The notes below the pieces were generated by a model. The model worked only from the letters and a program-made list of their open reading frames with translations. It did no database searches and was not told the origin of the DNA. A stretch of DNA of 64,000 bases from Pararge aegeria (Eukaryota > Arthropoda > Insecta > Lepidoptera > Nymphalidae), in contig NC_053182.1 of NCBI RefSeq assembly GCF_905163445.1, positions 4,898,001-4,962,000 of the forward strand, read 5' to 3'. How positions within the stretch are numbered: position 1 is the stretch's first letter; each line of letters begins with the position of its first letter. The translations under genes were made by a program, and so were the position numbers. Positions 55,494-64,000 of this stretch are shown here, piece after piece.

Positions 55494-55810
55494 GTTTAGG
55501 TGGTCTAGTGATGAGCGTGTCCGACTGCAGATCACAAGATCCTGGATTCAATCCCTGGGGTGGCCAATAAATGGTATCTATTGGGTTTTCGATCACAAAA
55601 TTCTTAATACCCGAAGTTTGTAAATTTACGGGTATTCTACTCGTACCTCTGAGAGTACGTAAAGCTGTCGGTCCAGCGCCTAAGCTCTTTCCAGTAGAGG
55701 ATCAACCGTCCCATCGGACTATGAGAGTGAGGGAATAGAGTCCCTCACTCTCATAGAGAGTAAGTGTTTGCGTACACCATTTCGCACTATAATATCTCCT
55801 GCGTAGTTGA
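55494..55810 (+). repeat. SINE-D, tRNA-headed element with a hairpin
   Basis: The head GTGGTCTAGTGATGAGCGTG (A-box-like) is followed by B-box-like TGGATTCAATCCC, then GTATTCTACTCGTACCTCTG, CGTAAAGCTGTCGGTCCAGC, CCATCGGACTATGAGAGTGA and GCACTATAATATCTCCTGCG. Bases 55719-55734 (CTATGAGAGTGAGGGA) pair perfectly with 55741-55756. Only one near-complete copy is present here, with a fragment at 40660. Confidence 0.65.
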
Positions 55811-56708
55811 AAAAACTCTCTGGAGTCAGGCAAAACTGTTTAACATCACCAAGTTTAGTCATTCATTTAAATTCTGACACAAATTCATTAACTAATAGGC
55901 TAATCACCTCACCCACTGAGTTATCACCCTCAATTTACGTGTAAGTAATGACACTTGCGATATGGAAACAAGTTGCTACGAAAACTGATCCGACGTGTTC
56001 AGTACACATAACAGGCGGAGGCGGGGAACGCTCTCATGTTTGGAAAATGGGCGTTCTTTCTCTAAACTGCTGGTGTAAAGCACATTTTAGTTATTCAAAA
56101 GGGATCAGTAGAAACAGCGAATTAAAAAGATACCCAAAAACGTTCAAATGTTTTATGAAATGTCAACATGTAAATAAAGTTTAATCTTTTTCAGAAAATA
56201 CTTTTGTACCATATTTAAACTTAAAGGTCACTCCATCTCCATTCTTTAACTATAGGTGCCGCAAAATATATAGGGTGTAAATGGAATACTTCCCACTTCG
56301 CTTAACAATTAACTTGTTATAAATGTACTCTGACGTAGTTTGAACTTATCATTGGAGCAACATTTTTTTGCCTATAATAAATTGGAGATGAAAACTTTCA
56401 CATAACAAGATCGAAGCTTAAGAGTAGTTTAGTCCGGTGACTAAACTAACAAAATGTAGGAGCATAAATACGCTAGAGCTATCGCTTTCTCTTGTAACAC
56501 AGAGCCATAACAGCTCATGTTCACGCGTTAACTGACACACATAATAAGTAGGTGCGCCGGCGCATAGTGACATGCAGTCTAGTAAAAAGTCCACGTGGAA
56601 AGTAGCAAGCACCCGCCCGACCGCGGGATAACGCACCTGTTGTTTATACTCATTGATTTACTGACATGTTAGAATATGTACTAAAATTTCTAATACCGCA
56701 GTTTAGGT
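55811..56708. other. No gene recognised
   Basis: The 78-codon frame at 55948-56184 and the 72-codon frame at 56418-56636 have no motif I recognise. Confidence 0.35.
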
Positions 56709-56920
56709 AAACGGTAATAGCCTAGTGGGTAAGACTTCGGCTTCCCTTTCGGAGGGACCAAGTTCAAGCCACGGCACACACCATTAATTTTTCGGAGTTA
56801 TCTCCATTTTTAATTACGCAATTAAATATCACTTGATTTAACGTTAAAGGAAAACATCGTGAGGGGCAACCTGCGTGTCTGAGAGTTACACATGTTCTCA
56901 AGATGGTGGACTGAGCCTAT
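56709..56920 (+). repeat. SINE-B copy, 3' part lost
   Basis: AACGGTAATAGCCTAGTGGG head, CTTCCCTTTCGGAGGGACCA, B-box variant AAGTTCAAGCC, GGAAAACATCGTGAGGGGCA and TGTCTGAGAGTTACACATGT. Confidence 0.8.
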
Positions 56921-57265
56921 GCGACGTCAGAGTAAAATGGTTGTGCAACTTATTTTTAAAGCTTAATTTTGACGACATTTCTATTTCTAATACAGGCGCT
57001 CTTGGCAAAATTAAAATAGGATGACATAAATTATGAGTCTAAACGAGGATATAATTTTTCGTGCAATACTATATATATATCTCAGCGTACCGGTTTAAGT
57101 ATATAATAACAAATTCACCTCCCTTTAGAATCTTTTATATCGGCCCTTAACCTTATGTTGTTTATACAACTACGAAATAAATAAGTATTACTGCGTGCTT
57201 ATAAATTTAATAAATTATTGATTTGAAGTCAGCTTACTTTTGCACTTTTTAATGATTTTAATTCA
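56921..57265. other. No feature recognised
   Basis: AT-rich, unassigned. Confidence 0.4.
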
Positions 57266-57345
57266 GTGGATTTATAGTGACTCTACCACCGTTTTGGAAT
57301 GCAGACAAACGGCCGAAAAGAAACTCACCTGTAGCTGAGCAAGAC
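57266..57345 (-). repeat. Family E LINE-tail fragment
   Basis: TATAGTGACTCTACCACCGT followed by TTTGGAATGCAGAC and GAAAAGAAACTCACCTGTAG, a worn copy of the GGTTCGGAAGG block. Confidence 0.6.
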
Positions 57346-57404
57346 AAACATCGTTATCATCGTCACCTCAACCGATTTTTAATAGCAACAGCAATAATGT
57401 GTAA

Positions 57405-57535
57405 ATATTTAAAACTTATTTAGTAGCTTTTGAGACGTGTAGTCGGTGTGTTTGGAGTGAAGCTACCACCGGTTCGGAAAGCATATTCTACTAAGAAGAA
57501 GCCGGCAAGAAACTTAACACTTTCTCTTTGATCAT
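57405..57535 (-). repeat. Family E LINE-tail fragment
   Basis: TTGAGACGTGTAGTCGGTGT, ACCACCGGTTCGGAAAGCAT and AAGAAGCCGGCAAGAAACTT. Same strand as the fragment just before it and the LINE tail just after. Confidence 0.75.
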
Positions 57536-57552
57536 TACGTGTATTGATAGTA

Positions 57553-57735
57553 TTTATTTATACTCTTTATTTGTACACCACTCAGAAAAACGTGACAAAA
57601 AAGAACAAACACATGAAGAATGAAGCAGGATACAAAAGGCGGCCTTATCGCTAAGTAGCGATCTCTGCCAAGCAACCTTAGGATTAGGAAAACTAAAAAG
57701 AAAACAAATAGGTGGGGTACACTATTTAGTACATA
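57553..57735 (-). repeat. LINE 3'UTR fragment related to the 4991-7808 element
   Basis: TTTATACTCTTTATTTGTAC, then AGGCGGCCTTATCGCTAAGT and AGCGATCTCTGCCAAGCAAC, antisense to the GGCAGAGATCACT/AGTGATAAGGTCGCC motif at 7694-7727. The 67-codon frame here is incidental. Confidence 0.7.
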
Positions 57736-60147
57736 CATACGAATAGTATTGAATAGTATTGATGATATAAATTATAGCTAAGAAACATCGCCGCTATGGT
57801 CATATAATGAATGCTCAGTCACTAATACGAAAAAGAAATATACTTCAAATAACTCAACAAGACCAAATCCTTACCTATATCATAAATGCGACGGTGTGTT
57901 TTTTGTTTGTTCTTTCTGAACGCCCTAACAAAGCAACCTATTAACTTAGTTTTGGCATAGAGTTAGTTGGAAGGGCGAAGAGTAACAAAGGCTACTTTTC
58001 TCCCAGGACAACAAACGGTTTCCATAGGATTTGTTAAAGCGCGGACAAAAGCTAATCAGAAATGAATAAATCATACTTACTTTCCTACATAAATTATTAA
58101 GTTGAGAGTTAGTTAGTCTGAGAACACTAATCTCAGTATGAAACACTAAATCAAAAGTTTAATATTTGGTAATATAGAGTATGTATTGAGAAAGGTTTTC
58201 AACACTTTACTTTGTACAGACCAAAGTTAACGCAAATAAAACCACGGGCTATTATATAGATATCTATTATAAATGTGGATAGTAGTAGATATATGATGAG
58301 AAGTGTGAAATGGCTAGGTTTCCTTTTATCACGCAGCAACGGAGCAACACACGCTCATATTGTTTTGATAATAGTAATTTTAAACACAATACAGTCATTA
58401 TCATCTTAAAAAGTTGCTGGGCAGCAACACTTTTACATCGGCATATTTTTTTTGTAGAAAACTTAATAACTTTAGTAAATATCCAAAGAAGTGACATTTC
58501 AGTAAATGCTACAAAAATAATACTTAATAAACTCGAGCAAAAGCCATTTATTTTACTTTTAATCGCCGATTCTCGAAGAACTGAATGTAACGGGTATCGC
58601 ACACATATACAGGTTTTTATCTTTTACATGCATTTACCGTTTAATGGTGTTTGAATTTTAATAAAATTTAACAGCTCTCGATATCGCACAAGTGCGTGAA
58701 AGTGTAAAATTAGCGAAATTACGCAAATCGAGATGTTATCGACATTTTCGTGTCCGCTCGCCAAAGTCGCTTAACTTTAGTTACCAGGACTTTGGTATTT
58801 TCGGGATATTCTCAGAATGTTCGTATTTATCTGAACGGCATAATTTCTAGATTTTACCAAAAACCAGTTGACACCACTGACATTAAGTACCGCAAACCGA
58901 CAACTGATATGATGAAATACCGAATAACTTAACTATATAGCGCTTGGTGTCCTCGCGCTGGTCATCGTGGATTTCAAAATTTGTCAAAGTGTATATTCAT
59001 ATTAAGTGTGTATTCTACAAGTTATGCCATTTCATTTAATACCTATATTGAGGTATTGTGACTATCTTGGACTAAATTTCATCAAACACAGCCAAGAACA
59101 CACCTAAACAAGTTCAACCACACACAAAAACACACAAACACACAAGCTCACACCCCATCGTTTTTACATCGGCGTTTAAGAAGGGAAGGCAATATAAGCA
59201 ACCCACAAATCGCGAAACACTTGGCGACTCTACAACACCGAACGACTCGTCGCGCTTTGGCCTGCGTGAGCGCAATCACAATTCATTATGAACAGGGTGG
59301 TCTCAATAAGGGGAACGGTACAATTTACATACCGAGCAAACTAAGTAGGCACCGCCATCATTGATTTTAATTCTTAAAAGCATTACGTGTTCTAATTACT
59401 TACATTATTGTTAAAAGCTTATTCCTATTGAGTGAAGAAGATTTTATATAACGTGGAAATGAAAACCGAAATAAAACTTCACGGGCTTTAGAGATACATT
59501 ATATACAGTCTCTCAAACTTATCTGTGAAACCGAAAACCAGTTAATGTTTTTGATAATAGTTTTTGAGTAAACCGGTGTCATAGTTTTTACTGAAATATA
59601 TCAATCAAATACACAAATCACATGTAAAATTAAAATCATGGGACTCCTGTCATTTTACAAGGTATGCTTAAAACGTATTTGCGCCAATGATCCGTCAAGT
59701 TAGAGAAGCGTTTCGGGGAGGAAGTTCGGTGCTTCCAAAATGAAAGTTGAGAAAGAAGAAAGGAGAGTCTGAAAATTACTTGCCAGCACTCGTTAAGATG
59801 TTGTGACCAGCGTTAAGCATTCGACTGCGTATTGATACTTTCTGAGTGATAGAACCCTAAGTAATAGAACATCTATTTTATTTTATTTTTAATATAAGCC
59901 ACTTTACACCATTCAGTATCCAGTAAGATCTAAGGACACGCGTTATCATTGCTGGTGTGTTATAAGGTGCAGTAATTAGACCGGAGTCTGTGTTAGAGCT
60001 ACCATGAGAGTCAATGGATGTACAAAAAGGCGAAATTTTGGGTCCGTTTCTATTTAGTTAAAAAAAATAGTTTTTTTTATGTATAATAGAAGGCTACTAA
60101 TGATATTGATCGGTACAGTGGTTAAGCCGAACACATGTATTATTCGC
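57736..60147. other. Repeat-poor stretch, no gene recognised
   Basis: The longest frames (114 codons plus at 58310-58654, 111 codons minus at 58267-58602) overlap on opposite strands and show no motif. A CA-rich stretch (CACACACAAAAACACACAAA) lies at 59118-59145, followed by GC-richer text to 59275. Confidence 0.35.
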
Positions 60148-60370
60148 CTATACGTTAGCCCTTGACTGCGCTTGATCTCACCTAATGATAAATGATGATT
60201 CAGATTGTAGCGAACTAACAGGTTAAGGCTATGGTAGATATAAGACTGATCCTTTATCAGTTTCTACACGGCATCGTACCGGAATTCCGGAAAGGATTCC
60301 GGTACGTTGCGGCACGTCTTTTGCCGGTAGGGTAGTAACTAGCCACCGCCTTATAGTCTGATGTGTCTGT
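60148..60370 (-). repeat. SINE-C copy with a hairpin
   Basis: GTTAGCCCTTGACTGCGCTT, CGAACTAACAGGTTAAGGCT, TTTCTACACGGCATCGTACC and GTTGCGGCACGTCTTTTGCC. Within it CGTACCGGAAT (60275-60285) pairs with 60296-60306, a segment the sister copies do not have. Confidence 0.75.
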
Positions 60371-62404
60371 CTATTGTGTGATAGAGACATAGGTAACAAA
60401 CAAACAAACAGCACACTTACACGTTATTATATTATATATTGCAATAGAATAAGCCTGAAGTTCATTGTAAAAAGAAACGCTTCAATTCAGTGAAGTAAAA
60501 GTTACACACTAATCGGTTGTAACTTGCAATTTCCAGCAGCTCGTAAAAAGGTTAAGAGATCGAATATCGGGACGTGCGCAGGCGCCGACAATAATTTGGC
60601 TCAAGCTACCTTTATCATGTTACTACTACATATGTTGCACTTTTAGGGATCCTTAGTCCTTAATAAGGAGTTCCGTGAACTGATTAGCGTGTCCATATAC
60701 TAATCTTGTTAATAAATCAAATAAGGAAATAATAATGCGTTTTTCAATGATTATTTATACAGTATTTATGAATTAATGAAATTCCTGAGTAATTAAATCT
60801 AATATTAAGGAAATGCACAATGCTATCTGTTGATTTAAAAGTCAAAGTAAGAAAAATACGCATTGGAAACTCATCCGAAAACATTCATAAAAGCGAATCT
60901 AGAGTAGATAGCAGGATCGCGACGAAGAAAAAAATTATAAAACTATATTTACTATTGAATATACTTTATATTTCCAACTATTTCCCACTACTTTCTTTTA
61001 AAGGTAGGTAAGGTACCTAAGTTGTATACGTTTTTATTTAGAGAAAATTTAGTGCTTGAATGCAAATGCTAATGCCTTATTGTGAGATAAGTTAAGACGC
61101 TCGATTACGCAGTAACAGCCCATAATGGGTAAATTCACGTTATATTAACCCCGTAAAGCCCGCTTACCTAAATTGGAGAAATGTGATGGGTGTAACCTCT
61201 ATCTCTCATACGATCAGTAATCTGAACATTACCAATTTCCAAACCTCAGGTTGGTACTGAGTTTTTTTTTTGCATTAATATACCTACTAGATATACGAAA
61301 CAGATAGATAAACTTATTTTTATATGATGATTATATATAGTTTGTTACGAACATCTGTTTCGTCCGTTCTTAAGACAGATTTAGGCTAATTTAAAGCGTG
61401 GGAAAATACATAAAACGCATTGAAAAAAATTAAATGAAACAAATTCAAAGCGAACAAAGTTGCGTGTTGAAACGTGTTTTGTCAAAGGTCTTTAATAAAA
61501 TTATATTTTAAAGGGCAGTACCAAAAATGTAGTTAAACTTATTCAGTGATTGGAATACACGGTTGAACGTTTATTTTTTAACTTTCGAACATTGTTTGTA
61601 ATGTAAAAGTTTGAACTTTTTTCTTAAGCCTAAAGGAAGTAATTTGTAATTTAAAATTTCACTCCAGAGTGTTTCTTAACTTTCAATTAAAGGTGTGATA
61701 ACGAGGTGTAAAAAGGGTTAAGAATACATAAATACATATATTATTGCTGAAAGCTAAACCGTTACAATTTAATATCAACTTTCTACTAACAGTAATTAAA
61801 AATAATCATGTTATTGCAGCAAATTGTATTGCTTGCTTTTAATTTGTTTTCGTAGCATTGCTCGTAATTTTAATTCGTTTTTCGCTTACTCAGGTTCAGT
61901 ACCTACTTTTGTTGTTATGTGTTATATATGTAATGTTGTACTTTGACCGCTTAAAGAAACTGCTTACGCTTGCAAATAACCAGTTTGATTTGATAGCAAA
62001 TTGTTATGGTTTAGTTTATGCTGATTAAAAAATTATTTGCTTTCTTTTTTGTCAAATCGTAAATCGTTGCCTAATCTATTTTATCCAATATTCAAAAAGA
62101 TTATATTAAAATTAAGTGTTTTTAGAACGGAATTATGTTTTGACTTTATCAACCCCCTTGCCTCGTAGAAACCTCACTAATATGTAAAAATTAATTACCT
62201 ACAAACGGTGTTAATAAACCGAATTGAAATTATATTTATTTTAACTTTTTATTAATATTCAAATTTCAAATGAAAATTAAATTATTATTTATTTATATAG
62301 TCCTGTCAACTCCACCTTTGGAGCGTTCATACATAAATGTTAACATAATTGTGAGGTGATTGTGATAACTACGTTCACAACTTAAAGCTAAAGCTATGAG
62401 GGTT
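60371..62404. other. Repeat-poor, very AT-rich stretch; no gene
   Basis: About 2 kb with no shared repeat. An (AAAC)4-type run lies near 60398-60409. No frame above 63 codons. Confidence 0.4.
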
Positions 62405-62662
62405 TCAAACGCGCCCTTTTTTCCAACCCAAAGACTTATCTCCTACGGGTGACGTTTTCCCCACATCCATCGCCCAGAGGTCCTCATGAAGGGGGCAGGC
62501 AGCGTTCGTGAGAATGACGCCTGCACCCGATCCTTGGACGTATCGGTTGAGATTCCACGTGACCTCTCTCAACCGCTCCGCCGCCTCCTTCTGTGTTACT
62601 AGCTCGCAAAAGGAGACTATCGCCTTCCAAACTCGCCCTGGTCTAAGAAGAGCCCAAGACAT
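62405..62662 (-). pseudogene. Possible retrotransposon ORF fragment (85 codons)
   Basis: The minus frame contains RPGRVWKAIVSFCELV followed by TQKEAAERLREV, an amphipathic charged stretch. GC content is clearly above both flanks, and the block starts and stops abruptly. It vaguely resembles the C-terminal part of R1-like LINE proteins, but I cannot confirm this. A host exon is possible; no clear splice sites were identified. Confidence 0.3.
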
Positions 62663-62711
62663 ACTTAGGCGGGTATTTTTTTGTTATCAACATCACACAG
62701 GAAATCATACC

Positions 62712-62762
62712 AACACATGCCCACTAAAGGGCACGGGTCTCCTTCTACAATCAGAAGGGGAA
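62712..62762 (-). repeat. SINE-B 3'-end fragment
   Basis: ATGCCCACTAAAGGGCACGG followed by GTCTCCTTCTACAATCAGAA, antisense 3' end only. Confidence 0.6.
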
Positions 62763-62801
62763 AGAACAGAGATACATCTCTATATTGCTATTTTATAGTA
62801 A

Positions 62802-62993
62802 AACTAGTTGTTGCTCGCGACTCAGTCTGATTTTATTTAGGTGGGCCTGTCATGCGGTTACTGCTAGTTTTCCCGAGATAAAAAGTAGTCTGAGCCCGTG
62901 TCTAACATCCTGCTTCAGTGAAATATTTCTTCATTTATATGGAGCTCAACATTTCTAACAAACAAACAGACAGACTTCCGTATTTATAACATT
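62802..62993 (+). repeat. Family F-type repeat
   Basis: AAACTAGTTGTTGCTCGCGA start, CCCGAGATAAAAAGTAGTCT and ACAAACAAACAGACAGACTT then TATTTATAACATTAG end, the usual order of the family. Confidence 0.65.
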
Positions 62994-63534
62994 AGCATGG
63001 CTTATAGTTAAGATGATTCAAATGATATAAATCGAAACACCTCTTCTAGAATTCAGGAACATGGTAATTGCCATGACGTTATTTCAAGTTCCAACGTACC
63101 TATCCGTCACGCAACGCCGATTCCGCTATAAAAATCAAGTTATGTTCCGACAATAATTTTATCTATTCACGTTACATTGTTTTTTTTCATTACTACCAGT
63201 TATATATACGCTCAACCGATGCCTCGATGGACTTTATAAGGTTGAAGTTATCGTGAACATTTTAATGGGGGGAAATGTAATGTGTAACAGTCAAGGTCTC
63301 ATGTCGTCTATTTCAGTTTGAGGAAACTGGAAAAGTTTATGCATGGCTACACATTATTTATTACCTATACTTAAACACTCATGTAAGTTTAGTACCTAAC
63401 TAGGTAGTTCATATATGCCTTCTGTTACAAATATTATGTTATAATATATATTATATATATTTATTTAAATAATGATTATTATGGGTATATGTATATATGC
63501 ACCACCTAACTATTTTCCGTATTTGTTTTCTTTG
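62994..63534. other. No feature recognised
   Basis: AT-rich, no gene. Confidence 0.4.
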
Positions 63535-63645
63535 CCATTGGTTGCCCGGAAGAAATCGCTACGAAGCGATAAGGCCGCCAAATTGTGTACGTTATTTTGT
63601 TATACTTTTATTTTTTTATGTCCTTTTTGTGGTAGTATATTCATT
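63535..63645 (+). repeat. LINE 3'UTR fragment related to the 4991-7808 element
   Basis: GGTTGCCCGGAAGAAATCGC followed by TACGAAGCGATAAGGCCGCC, the sense form of the motif at 7694-7727, then a T-rich stretch. It ends at an (ATTC)n run. The frames at 63472-63855 are incidental. Confidence 0.65.
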
Positions 63646-63725
63646 CATTCATTCATTGATTCATTCAATCATAACTTTTGGACGTCCACTTCTGGACATA
63701 GATGTTTCATAGGATTTCTAAATTT
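63646..63725 (-). repeat. LINE 3'-end fragment, RTE-like
   Basis: An (ATTC)n run, then TTTGGACGTCCACTTCTGGA and CATAGATGTTTCATAGGATT, antisense to the 20240-20345 fragment and parallel to 28480-28640. Confidence 0.5.
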
Positions 63726-64000
63726 GTGCCCAGTTGGTGTGTCACCTAACGAGGTATTTAGCTATCCCTATCAAAAATCACATTACCCCCCGTTTGTACG
63801 TCACTGCGTGAAACTAGGACATACTAACAATCATACTTTCACATTTACAATATAAGGAGTATAATCAGGTGCACAGTCTTAGATATCTATGGCATTCAAG
63901 CAAATGTTTTGATAGATACTAACATAACCTTGTTTTAATTATAATTAGATGCTAACATAAAATAATTTTCACTTACCAGTATTTATGATCCTTAATCCAA
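63726..64000. other. No feature recognised
   Basis: Unassigned sequence to the end of the window. Confidence 0.4.

Noticed and set aside
58267..58654. Overlapping 111- and 114-codon frames on opposite strands
   Set aside because: AT-rich, no motif, mutually overlapping, and no codon bias. The length is not remarkable for a 64-kb window.

Overview
The window looks like a stretch of a lepidopteran (butterfly or moth) nuclear chromosome. It is AT-rich, shows no operons or dense coding, and is packed with tRNA-headed SINEs and short LINE tails of the kind known from Lepidoptera. The one long open reading frame is a non-LTR retrotransposon. I recognise no host protein-coding gene. The other open frames (60-135 codons) either read through repeat copies or resemble nothing I know. 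The window therefore reads as intergenic or deep intronic DNA. Repeat families were defined by comparing copies within the window; clade names come from general knowledge, not from a database search.

The two best-supported genes are a tRNA-Asp(GTC) at 16443-16514 with a Pol III T-run terminator, and a 5'-truncated LINE of the CR1/L2/Kiri/Daphne-like group at about 4991-7808. The LINE has 802 uninterrupted codons that keep the reverse-transcriptase motifs.

Repeat families (names are local to this report). SINE-A: head GGCCGATTGGCGCAGTGGGC, tail TATTGTCGTAGTATATTTATT, eight copies plus one fragment. SINE-B: head GCGGTGATAGCCCAGTGGGT, tail ending in (GAT)n, about seventeen copies or pieces. SINE-C: head CCTCACTGGCGCAACGGTGA, about nine copies or pieces. 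SINE-D: one copy and one fragment. SINE-J: one tentative copy. Family E: LINE 3' tails containing CGGTTCGGAAGGCAGATTCT. Family F: ends GCTGTTGCCCGCGACTTCGT. Family G: contains GTGTCCACTAACCTGAGGCG. Family L: an inverted pair. Family K: split by a LINE-tail insertion. There is also a hAT-like MITE in two copies.

Layout: 0-4 kb holds SINE-C copies and a 251-bp-period tandem duplication. 4-8 kb holds SINE-B, family K and the LINE. 8-16 kb holds a large perfect palindrome, a hexamer microsatellite, SINE-B copies and the MITE. 16-20 kb holds the tRNA, family F and SINE-A. 20-32 kb is mixed family E/F/G with some copy-free, moderately GC-rich stretches. 32-46 kb holds an inverted SINE-B pair, SINE-A copies, a (CA)n tract and family F/E/G. 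46-50 kb has few repeats. 50-64 kb holds SINE-B/C/A/D, E and L copies.

The most unusual signal is a set of perfect short-loop inverted repeats, with arms of 11-33 bp, spread through the window. Several lie inside repeat copies whose sister copies lack the inverted segment. This pattern suggests local template-switching during replication rather than a coding system. I found no convincing evidence of a novel gene system.
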